Positions 27,261 to 39,800 of a stretch of 60,000 bases of DNA are shown piece by piece. A model generated the notes under the pieces. The model did no database searches, was not told where the DNA came from, and saw only the letters and a program-made list of their open reading frames with translations. Source of the DNA: Tubiluchus corallicola (lineage: Eukaryota > Priapulida > Priapulimorpha > Priapulimorphida > Tubiluchidae); contig JAQGDQ010000035.1 of NCBI GenBank assembly GCA_030141605.1, positions 498,001 through 558,000 on the forward strand, read 5' to 3'. Positions within the stretch are counted from its first letter, which is position 1; every line of letters starts with the position of its first letter. A program made the translations under genes and the position numbers.

Positions 27261-30200
27261 CTACAAAAACAAAGCTGGCAAATAATATTAATAAGATGTG
27301 AAAACAGTGACTTAACAGCTTTAACACTATGTGTATGTTGAATTTAGACTGCTATGAAGAAAAAGTAAAGGAATGTGATTTACTAATATAATTAATCGCT
27401 AGGCATAATTATACTGATGTCGTTACTGCAGTACACAACTGATTTGGTTTCATTCAATCAATTTAATAAATGACTATAAATGACTTACCTCAATTGATTT
27501 TACCTTCTGGCAAAATTATTATTGATTACATCTGATACAGTTTGAAAATTCTGCTACGGTCATCCTGAAACAGTGTTCGCACTTTTTTAAGATTACACTA
27601 AGCACAGGTTTTTCGACTTCTGCAAGTTCAGCTGCGTTCTGATGTAGGCTTATGCACCTTAACCTCATGATATGCAACGATGAAGTTTCGATCTATTCGT
27701 AAAGAATGATGATTTACTTATTAGTTTAATTATAAGTAAATCAAAAAAATTATAAGGTATACACAAGCGCAGCAAAACATTTTATCACCAAGGCCCAAGG
27801 ATCCCAATATGGCAAATCTTCGGTTACCATATTTTCGTAACCTAAACAAAGAATTTAAACCACAGACTTATGTATCCTGTTTACAAATGATAAGCTCCAA
27901 CATTCGAATCTTATTCGACTCGAACGAGTCGTTTTATTTCGAATTCGATTCAAACCTAAATTTATGGGTTCGAATAATTCACCACTTCAACTAGATACGT
28001 CCTTTATGATTAAAACGTTCGAAACATCGTGCAATCAGCACAATTTAGAGCAATTTTTGTATGCAATTTTTAAATAACTTATTAGTGTTTTTGCTGCAGG
28101 ACAAAATCAACCGACACGCATAATTTTTCCGAGACTGCTTTATATTTGTGATTTGATTTGAAAATCTTTGAAACCAAATTCAATTAGGATTAGAATCCTC
28201 GAAATTTTGTTTCATTCGAGTACCAAAGTCAAAAATTGGACTCAAATCATCTTTCTAATAGAGAATGCTCACCCCTAGCAATTTCCACTAACATAATTAT
28301 AGCTGGATTAATTTTTCTATTTTGTGGTTAACAGTAACACTGAATCTTGTAAGTTACTGATAAAAATCATATGCAGATCAGCTAATTTCAAATAAAATGA
28401 TAAACCAAATTAACTAATAAAAAACTTGCTAAAAGAAAAAGTGAAATGGCAGCTAAAACGAGCCTAAAATTAAGGTTTGACTGATAAACATCATATGGCA
28501 TATAGGTTCAGTATTGCAACAGAGATCACTGGTTTCCATTTGCAATAATTGCTTTAAAACACTAGGAACAAATAGTTTTAAGCTGTACAATGGCAAAGAA
28601 ATTTGCCATTCGGTTCAAAATTTAATATCGGACTAAACTTTGTTTACATAATAGTGACAGACTTAAGAATCTTCTGGACACAATGGAGAATAACGAGGAC
28701 AAAAATTATTGTAAGTCATGACGCTGTTCGTTTTAAAATACTGACATGGTTCAGAATACCATGAAAAATTAGACTAACCACACATAATTCTGCTAAGCAG
28801 GCACGTTGTAGATTGGCTAACTTGTTAATTAGGACAACTGCAAAAACTGCTGTTTGCTCCCGAGCCTTGATTAGTACCTAAATTTGCAAACTTCTTGCAG
28901 ATATTTCCAGAGTTCTTTGAATTTGGCATCTAGTTAAGCATCCCAGAGAAAAATAAAAACACTTTTGAAACAGATGGTTCCTATAATATATGATCGTTAC
29001 TGAATTAAATAGCATACCGAACAAGGCAGCATTCCAGTTTGGTGATTTTTTGCATAAACATAGGTTACTGTTCACTACATAGGATATTTACACTTGGTCG
29101 ATTATCCATGATTTCCTGGTGAATTGATCTATTACTATTTGTCATGTTATAATGACTTCACAGTTGCAATAATTTTTTTCACAGTTGCAATGCCTAAAAC
29201 ATCACCATAACTGAGCACAGGAAGAAAAACAGCTATTAGACATTAGAATCAAACTCTTACTATATTTATGTTAATATAAATACATTTTGATATCCTGCTA
29301 AAAACAACAATTATTAACCAAAATAAATTCAGACTGTATAACTGAAGACGACTGTGCTAGTAATGTTAGCAATGTGGTAAGAAAATTTTTAGCCATTTCT
29401 ACCTGCCTAAAGAGTGACAAGAATCGGTTGCAGGTTTTTTAATAACTTCTACAGAGCACAGAGCACATTAGATATCAAAATAGCGATCATCAAAAATTGC
29501 AATACTAAACAGAATGCTGATATATGTACCTCTTATCCACAACGAAATTTTTACAAACAGCTTTAAATGCTCCACTCACATTCAACACTTTTCTAAGGAA
29601 GCAATACTTAAAACATTACCAATGTAAGAAATTAAAATCAGGATGTCCAGTACTAAGCTGAGGAAAAACTAATTATCTCAAGAATGTAGAAGTTGCTAAT
29701 ATATTTTTCTTTTTAATAACTATTTATCATAATAGTAAGTTCAACAATTTAATGTAGACCAAAACTTAATAACAAGTTAAAATGTAACTTCTTTTTAGTA
29801 TAAATTAACTGTACCACACAATTTTTAACAAAAAACAATCATCACAGAATAAAATAGCTGAATTTAATGTAAACATAATTCTAATCGTTGCAAGTTTTTC
29901 CACAACAGCTAAAAGCTACAGCAGCAAATGTCACCGAAAGTTGTACTTTTGGTGATAAAACCTAATGTAAATATACAGTCGTATTAGCTTAAAATTATAT
30001 GAGTAAAAGCAATATAAATTTCATTTAAATCATGTTCAACATTATTATACTCAACACTCCTGTTATTTTCAAAATAGTGATTAGAAGTCGTTTTGTTTTG
30101 CCCATTTACCCTTCAATGTATTAAAAAAGAACCATATTATAATGACGGTAAATTAAAATATTTATAACAAGGTAATAAAGGTAAAGATAGCGATCTCTAG

Positions 30201-30696
30201 TTTGAGAACATAGTTATAAATTTTTTCGTACTAATTGTTCGGCGCTATCAATACTATTTTACAAACAATCAGCTATTTGCATGTATAACATAAAAAAATT
30301 AATGGCAGCTAACATATTTATGATTATAGTTTTTGCAAAAAGTATTTATAGCAAAAATGAAGGCAGATTAATATTATTAACATTGTTTCTACCAATCTAG
30401 TGTTAACTATCCTATCAGCTTACTCTATCTAAAACCCTCATTTAGTAACAATATCAAATCCACTGTTCAGTTTTATATAAAAATAGTTACATTATTGGAA
30501 AACAACGTGATACTGCTATGTTGATTGAAAGAACTAGATTCCCTTACTCTATTATTGCTGTTTACCACAACTGAAAGGTTTTGGGGATTTTTGTAATCAA
30601 GAACATGTGTACAGAAACATGTTACACACTACTTACTAAGTTATTTTTAACACTGTGTGAAAAAAATCTTTGTAGAAAAACCTTAAACTAATTGAT
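27261..30696. other. Region between VCL 3' end and INVS 5' end
   Basis: Both genes are on the minus strand, so this 3.4-kb region should contain the VCL 3' UTR and the INVS promoter/5' UTR. It is uniformly AT-rich; the only recognisable item is the TTCGA-rich remnant at about 27.9-28.3 kb. CACAGTTGCAAT is repeated at about 29159 and 29181. Confidence 0.5.
27885..28275. mobile_element. Possible hAT-like element remnant
   Basis: A TTCGA/TCGAAT-rich stretch ends in GAATGCTCACCCCTAG (about 28262-28277), whose reverse complement CTAGGGGTGAGCATTC has the form of a hAT terminal repeat. No matching left end was found, so it is truncated or misjudged. Confidence 0.35.
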
Positions 30697-30863
30697 TTAG
30701 TGGTACCAAGGGCGTTTGCGAGTCCAGCGCAATCGGTATCCACTGTCCGTTCGGATTTTAATGGAAGCAGCTTCGGCAACTCGAACCGTCTCTTTGACAG
30801 ACTGCATGAGGTTCTGTGCATTTCCAACCAACATCTCAGTTGCCTCCTGATCTTCTTCTGAAC
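30697..30863 (-). CDS. VCL: VCL last exon (tail C-terminus)
   Basis: Acceptor CTATTTAG, phase 1. Encodes [32 protein letters not shown] and a final WTRKRPWYH before TAA; this is tail helix 5 and the lipid-binding C-terminal arm. Confidence 0.97.
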
Positions 30864-33800
30864 CTAAATAGCAGAAAAGCTAGTAATTAGTAATCATAAG
30901 TGAAGGAAGCAAGTGTCGATATTCCGAACGCTAGCAACATTATCTTGTATTTTATGTATACAGTAATACTACCTAATTCAGCAAGAATTACACAAAACTA
31001 TAGGAATACAACGAAGTGCTTCCAACACTGGAGTTTAATACAATTCAGAAATAATGTATGTAAACTGATGAGGCAGTTAGGCACCATAATTTAAAATTAA
31101 CATTGCAGCAATAAACAAAACTTTTCTAATCAAATATGTGAAACATATTTCTAAAATGCAAGTGACATGATAGCAATAATGTTATTTAAATAATCGCAAA
31201 TTACAGATGGCAGACAGTCAGTATTGCTTTACTTACTTGTCACTGTAATAATCCAAGATGCAGAAAGAAAACAATACATTTTAAATAATAATAAGAACAA
31301 TTAATAAAACTCCTGTCATGAAAAACCCAAGAGATGTCCAATCTGTTTTGTTGGGACATAATTATCTAAATCTAGCATTATTAGGCAAATGCACAGAAAA
31401 TACTAAAAATACATATATTCTTGTCTCTTTAAGTCACTGTGCAAAAAACAAAGCAAAATCTTCTAAGCATGCATTAGGATTCAGGGAGACGTTTTAAATG
31501 TGATTAGCCATAATGAAAAAAAGCCTTGCAGTTTATATTAAATAACACTTATCCTTACGCTAAATATCTTGCAGAAAGAGGTGATAGTGAAAGAGACTTT
31601 AAAATCAAAAAGCAGAGCAGAGATAAGTGCACATTCTGGATATTACTGTCTTTATGAAATCAGGCATAACTAACTTTTTGCATCAGTAGTAACTGCACAG
31701 AATAAGTTTTGCCTTTTCACAGTCTAGAAATTTTAGTAACTATCCCAGACATTTATGAACAAATATCAAAGACTTAATCATTGCTTGCAAGGAATTGCTT
31801 GGTGTCACCTTACAGTTACTTATATATTAGGTTATTACAAGTACAAATGTACAATTTTACCATGCTGTTATAAAAGTGCTTATATAAAGGACTACTAAAA
31901 TGTACCCTGCATTCAAACAAGCTTTGGAGCATAACTATATGTATAACTTAGTCTTGAAAAAAACTGAACGCAGAGTGCAAATTATGCAATTCTTGCAAAA
32001 AAAGTTGGCACACATTTTACTACTGGCTTGTTAATAAGATATACTGTCTGGTTTGCAGTAATATATTGTTCGGATCATCTTCAGCAAGCAGCCAAGCACA
32101 CTCATTTGAAAAGTGTTTAAGTTATTTAGGTTTTGTTAGTGAAACAAAGTTTAGCAGTGTAGACACCACACGGATTAGAATTCAAACAATGTTCAAAGAA
32201 AGTACATGCTAATATCATTTACCATCAGAAACCATCTCACTTCCATCTGGACTTGGCATCAATTCTGTAGTAAGTTAACATAAAAACTTATAATGTGTTT
32301 CACTTACTACAGACGCTAAGAGTAACCATGTATAGGCAAAATGACAAAGTTTGTAAACTGCAACTGCTCTTATCTGAGAAAAATGCTGAAAGATTATTTT
32401 GAATTGCATGGCAACTTTTATAGCTCTTTAAGTATAGGCCTGTTTTGGGTTATTTATAAATTTCCCTGTACAAGCAAGCAGGACTTGCTGCTGGTAAACA
32501 CTGGGCAAAAAAATCAATTTCAAAAAGAAAAACTGTTTAAAATTTGAAACTATTGCGCAAAAGAAAATTTGTTATAGCATTCGATAATTCCTAGACATCA
32601 AGCTCACGTTTGTTTACATTTGAAAAAATTAAAGTTAGGATTGCATTTTATTATTACATAAAAAATACAGATAAAATATACGTTTGCCTGAAGTTGAGTC
32701 AAAACATTTTTAAAATTGTAAAAAAAATCAAGTGCAATATTTTAAAGGTGAGTAAATATTAATCATTTAGGTTACTGTGCTATCATTGCTAATAAGCAGC
32801 AGGTGAGAAACTATAACTACTGTATGCTTAGTTTTCACCTGAAACCACAAGCTAGCTAGACCTGAGAGGAGACTAAAACAAAAAAGAATACAGTACAACC
32901 TAAAGCCGTGTTCTAACTCTTATTGTGCTAGTTGTATATTGAACTACGAAAACTGAATTTATTGAACAATACGAATTTACAATGCTTTAGCTGACTGTGT
33001 TACCAATTTATACATTGTTGAATAACTCAAGGAATTTTCCGAAATTACAACTTAACAGAAAAGTGTCCGATAGGAAAAGTTTACTTGTTTTTTGTCTACG
33101 GAGCAAAATTGCATACAGCCACCCATACACAAAATACTCCCCAATACAATATATTTACCTTGTGCTCCTAACATAGTAGCTTTGACAGTGGACAATATCT
33201 TCAGCTGTGTACCAATAGTTGGGATTCTTTCGCATACTTGCAATAATGCCTGGAAAAAAAGTTGAAAAATCAAGAGATAAATTTGCAAATTTATGATGTG
33301 AACAAAAATGGAATGTATGAAAGTAGAGCAGAAGAAACTTATGAAAAATATAAATTTTATTTTGCCACATACAGTTCTCATTCGCTTATCAGTACACTGT
33401 CGAGCCAGTTCCTTCGCAAGTCTTGTTACTTCTTCTGATGCGTCTGCAATAGCTTTTGCACAAGCAATCAGATCTTTTTTTGTCCCTCCTTCTCCACTGT
33501 AATAGATATATACAATAAATATCGAATAATAAAATGCTTGTTGCTATAAAACAGTTAAAATGCTCCAAGAAAAGTATGATTCATTAGTTAGTGCAATTAC
33601 ATTAGTTTACTGATTATTCTATTTTTCTTATGCCTCAAGTTGTAATAACTTCTTTATACCGCATTGTAACAAAGTAAAATAGTTGGATAAGCACTGATCA
33701 GATGCAATTTTAATGTATGTGACTGCCAAGCTTACTGTCAGCAGTACTACTAAAATTATTTTAAAAAAGTCACCAAATAAGCCACTTGCTCATGCTGAGT

Positions 33801-36800
33801 AAATCAAAGGTGCAAAAATTCAAAGTTACAAGACTTTTACACATAAGCAACATTTCTTTAATCATACCGCACAAGTTGACTCAGTCTTGCCATTAAGATA
33901 GCCATTCTTTTTGCTGCAGCAATAATTTCATTGTCTCTACTTGACCATTGTCTTGCTTCTTGATGTAGGGAATGTGCTGCCATCTTGTATGCAAAAATAA
34001 TAAATTGTTGTTAGCTATGAAGTAACAACAGTTACCGGGCAAACATATAACTACTAAAGAGACATTACTGTTTGCCCCATACTGCAAAAATGAGTCATTA
34101 GAAGTTAACAATCGTAAATGCATTCACCAAAGCTATGAATTATTCACATGAGTAACCAGAAAGTGTCGTTAAATAGGCTCGAAACCCTTGCCACTATTCA
34201 ATTGACTTAATTAGCCTTGCAAGTTTTACTACTACATATTCATAATCTTTAGAAGTCATTTTCATTTTAATGACATAGTATTTTTTAATTGAACAATACA
34301 ATTTTAAGCAAGTGCTAATTGTAAACGAGAGAATAAGAACTTCAATGACGTTGTGTGAAAACTATTTTTTTACTTCATTGATTTACTGAAGGAGAATAAA
34401 CTGTATTCAGTCTTCGATGAATTTGTTGAAATACTTTTATTTGTAAAAAAAAAAAGTAAATTTATAAAATCATGGCTTGTAAGGCTACACAAAGTTGTCT
34501 CATTTGTAATGTAAAACTGACATTTCAGTCTCAATAGAAACATAACCAGTAATGTCTGTTTTTTCGATAATGGAATTAACAGTACATATGAGTACCATGT
34601 TAGTTAACCAGACCACAAAGTGCATGCTGAGTAGGTTATATAAGTAAGACGAAATAATAAGAATACCTATACAGGTGTTAATAAGTTGCAGTTCAATTGC
34701 AGCTGAAAAATAATTTGAATGTACAAATTGATTTTCAAATTTCTGAATCGATCCAGAAATTTTTCCACAACCTACATAAACTTGAACTCTCTAGTTTTCA
34801 AATCAGCAACACCAATATTTCCCTACTCCTACTGCCTTGTCTCTACTCACCATAATTGGCTGATTCGCTTGCGGTGCTGGAAAATGTGACATCTCATCTT
34901 CGTCATCAGTTTCTGGTGGAGGGGGTCTGGGTGGTGGCATACCTCCAGGAGGTGGTGGACGTGGTGGAGCAGCTTCCTCTGAAAATGACAATGAATAACA
35001 GTAATATAATAGGTGTAAAAAAAATTCAAGAAATACTATGCTGCAATAAACTACTAGTCATAAGAAAAAATAATTAAGGGGAAAAGACAAAAAACATGGC
35101 AGTTCTTGAGAAGAAAAGACGTACCAAAGTTGGGAATTTTTTATAATTATTGTGGCACTGCAAAAAATTGGCACAATCTTGCTATAAATTGCAAAACCAT
35201 TCAACAAAAAAGCCACAATATTACAAACAGCAGAAAGAGAATATGATAAAATGTAGACTAACACAAATGCCTACAACATTGGTTTGGAAGCTTACTGAAA
35301 CATTAAATGTTACTAATATTGAATCTAATATTAGGCATGATTCACCCACTGCAATGATGTTGAATAGCAAACAAGACTCACTAGCAGAGATTTTTAGCAA
35401 GCATTCTTGATTTTTTAAAAACTTCGGCACCCTGCAAGCTGGAATTTGGCACAGAATAGTACGCCAAATTATTGTGTTGAAAACTGTGGCAAGATAGGAA
35501 CCTAGCAAATTATGAAGCATAGTTCTCTAAGATGACAAAGAGAACCAGCAGAAGAGTCACAGTCATGTTTGCATGCAAATACATCTTCTGTCAAAATGAG
35601 ATAATTGACGGACGTGCTGCAGCAGATAAAACTGTCTAAAAGTGATTTTCCTGGAAAACGCCTATCCATTTACTAATCAGGTCCAGTCAAGCATACACCG
35701 CAAATGCTTCAGCTATTCTCCTAGTGCTGCCCAGCTATATCACAGCAAGTGTTAGTAACACAATTCACAAGAAAAATCGACTGCAAAGACAGGCAAAGAT
35801 GAAATAAGCTTATTAAGGGCAAAATGGCAGCATGCTGGGAAATCTCAATTGCTCAGTTGCATCTGCAAAAGTCCTCAAGTAATCTGGTAGGGGAAAGATA
35901 GAAATGCATACAATTTGGCAAAAGTGCAGATGCATTACATGCCACTTAAGTTCTAATACACACTAATTCATCCTAACCTATAGAGATGGTTTCAACAAAT
36001 TCACAGACAGGACAGACAAGGAGATGCGCCTGTTGAAAAGAAGCGGTGTCCTATATTTTAATCCAATCTTGAAACACAGTCAATGAGAGCTTTATTCCAT
36101 ATGCAATCATTGTAGATTGTACATGCCAGGTCACTGCACTTGTCATGCCAGTATCACAAATCATTGCTCATGCTATCTCACCGTAACTATAACCCTGGTA
36201 GGGTGGATAATTCTGGGAGTGCAGACCGTGACCTTTAGCATAGTGTTGATACTGTTCATGAGCTACAGGCTGTTCCTCAAAACCCTGGCGATAAAGTCGA
36301 CTACCAGGGGAAGCATGTTGGCCTATTGGCAGTAAAACAACACAAACTGCATAAAAACATTCAGCAAGATGATCGGCAACTAAATATTTAGAGCAACAAT
36401 TTAAAGCAATCTTGAATTGCAGAATTAAAATCTACTAATTTCAAACTATAACGAGTTTGCAGACTATAAATTACTTGGCATTGTTAACAGTTAGGCTACT
36501 TTACCTTGGGCATGAGAGGCCAATACAGGTGCTTCTGCAAATTAAAAGAACTAAAGAGTTATTATAGCATCAGCAATTACTTTGTCTAAAAGTTATGATA
36601 AACAAATTTTCAAAAACTACAGGTAACTCAAAAAGACCGAGTTAGAAAAATTAAACAGTGTAGTTAAACTACCGTTATCAGTAGGCTAAACTCAGACATT
36701 TTTGCTTTAAAAGTTAGAGCATCTAATGATCGGATTATTAATGTTTTCACTAATAGATAATTAATTATTACTACTAAACAGCAATGAAGTAAATTGCACT

Positions 36801-39800
36801 GAATTACTAAAAGCAAATGTTTTTTCAACAGTACAACAATAGTAGCAACATAATTAATCAGTAGCAACATTTAATCAGCAACATAAACTATACAACACAG
36901 CAACAAAAACTAGCAAGCAAATAAAATATGCTAAAAAACAATATACAGCACTCACACAAGACAGGATCATGTGCATTGTTTTAAACAACAAAAATTAGCA
37001 AGCAAATAAACTATAATACCAAACAACAATATACAGTACTTGCACAAAACAGGATTGTTTTGAACAATACTCAGTGAATGGAAGTCATCAATAAACAGAT
37101 GCCACATATACGAGAAGCATAGTTTTATTACCAAGAATTATTACTTTACAGAAAACATTTTTTATAAAATGCATCGTTTCATAAAAGATTCACTTCTCTG
37201 AAAACTGATAAATAGATAGCTCCAAAGAAAATCTTGTAATTTAGCGGTCAACTAGACCTACTCTACCCACAAAGTGGTTTTTTAGCTGAAATACTGCCAT
37301 TGCTGTTACATTAAATGGCTGCTTCCTGTCCAGCCATAAAGTGTGCACAATCGTTACCACTATATAATGCAAAACACTGGCAAACTGATTTAGCAGGTTC
37401 CAAACAGCTTAAGTTATACAGGTTTACAAGAGGTTTCACTTGTAAAGTTAGTGCTTTTTAATACATATGAAATTCTACATATACTCCATAGGCCTGCAGG
37501 TAACATCAGAACTATAAACATTCTGGAAAATGCATGCCAACATCTATCCCTCCATTAAGTTTTTAGGACAGGCTGTAATTATAGGATTTGTCAGCTAGAA
37601 TCATATAATACAATTGCATAAATCACTTACTTTTGAGACGTTACATGGCTATGTACCTAAATGCGGATCATGCTTCCTGCAACTTGATTAAATCAGAACC
37701 TATTTTTTATGATTTCTGATTTAATTATTGAATTCATAAAACTATGATGATTTTACAGGTTGAAAAGACTAGTAAAATCAATAATTATTAATACCAAGGA
37801 GGTTTAACTACGGAGTTATTAATTAGCTGTTGGTGAACCCAAGGAGAAAACAGATTTAAGATTTTATAATACAATATTAAACGAAAGTATAAAAACTCTT
37901 GGCACACCAAAATTACGTAAGTTTAAAGCAATAGATAATTACTATATATATAACGATGTATATAAGAAAATAATAAAAAACTATCTAATTATAAAAATGT
38001 TATATCACACTTGAGACCAATTGATGAAATCGTATTTGAAATGGAGGTGGAAAACCATTTCAACAAAACAAGATTTTTGATTTTGATTTTGAAGAGTTTA
38101 GGTTTTGATTTTTTGATGACGTTTTGATTTTTTTTATGAAGAGTTTAGTGTAAAATGCATCTAGATTGTAAATGCATGCATACTTCAGAAACCTTTACTC
38201 AAAAAAGTGACAAAAAACTGTACCAATGCTTCAGATCTGATGGTGGAGAAATAAAATGTTTTTCATGGCAGAAGTTTTAAACTAACATAAATGCAATGTT
38301 TTAAACTCACATAACACCCTAAATGTGAGTATAAATACCCAAATGCAGTTCAACAACCAAAAAATGGATAATCGCATAAACATAGCACATAATGGGATAT
38401 CAACACTTGACAGAACACACATGAAAAATTCTGATAACATTAATGTAAAATCTGGCAATCTGGCATGACAAAAAACTTTAATAATAATGCTAACAATAAT
38501 AACTTTGCAGTCAAATTGGCAATGCGATTTTAAATAACCAAAATGCTTTAATGAAGCAAACAGGATCTCGCATATGGCTTAACATAAAAGCAAGCACAGG
38601 TTCAACTTGCAAACACAACCTCTATAAAACGTGTACCTGTACTAAGTTTAGAAGAAACTGAATGCCAAATCTCAGGCTGTGTGGCAGACAAAAAAAATAA
38701 ATAATTTGTGTCTTGTGTAGATTGAGGACGATGATTGAGCTGATGCAATGAATGTGAAAAAGGCGCGTGTTTAGTGAATCCAGAATGAGAGTAAACATTT
38801 TCTTTAGGTCGCGTAGTTTGCGAGAGCTGTAGGACAGTTTCTCCTTCCGCTGTCAAAAACTTGTTATCAAAAGCTTTTGTAGCACAATCATTTTCTTCAA
38901 GGTCGGCATCAACTCCATGACTAGAAGTTAAAAACCTTTTTTTCAGACGCAACATGTCCGTCTGGTTTGTGAACAAAAAGTTTTCACGCTGTAGAGTTTC
39001 ATTGTTCGCATCATCCTGCATGCTCACGTTTTCATTCCTAGTGTCTAATGAATCCTCGGTTGGTATAACTACTGCTCCTAACGTATGGATATTAGCAGGT
39101 TTAATCCAGACTGCTTGTTTATTAGATGAAGCACAATCATTCCCATTTGCTTCTTTCACATATCTGGCACCATTTGTAAAAGGTGAACTGCCTGATATCG
39201 TGTTACCAAATAATTTTTTTCTTTTTACTAGTGGTACTGTGGCAATAGCACCAATGCCGTAATCTTCAACAGAATAATTTGTGGATTTATCATTTGGTTG
39301 TATTGTAACATCAGTCGAAACATCTCCGTCTTTTTTGTCTTCATGTGTTCTCATTAAAACGTCAGCATAATAGTCTTCATAACTTTTTGTTTTTTGACTT
39401 TTCCCACTTAAGGCTGTGTTAACACTGTCGGTGCCAACATCTGATAACTTATCTGTGCACTGCTCAATTGGTTTTCTGGTATTGCTTTTTTCCTGATCTT
39501 GTGATAAGCTAGAGCCAAAGACATTAACACTGTTCAATTCCTGACTAGCAATATCTCTTGAATTCAGCATTTTTGGTAGCGGTACTATTGCATTAATTTC
39601 ATCTTCTTGAGAAAAACATTTAGTAGGTTTTAGTGGAGACTTGAAAGTGAAATGGGCACCATCGATGTCACTCAGGTTGTCTCTGTCACGTGGCAAGTAA
39701 AAATCAGTATAAAAATTCTCAATGGAATATGATTTAGCCAACACTCTTGCCTCATTTTTCTCTGCTATATGAGTTTGAAGCTTGGAATCATTACTGCTGT

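Noticed and set aside
35150-35520. Overlapping 86- and 99-codon frames on opposite strands
   Set aside because: Located in VCL intron 23 with AT-driven composition and no splice sites or domains.
38954-39262. 102-codon plus-strand open frame
   Set aside because: Also an antisense shadow of the giant VCL exon.
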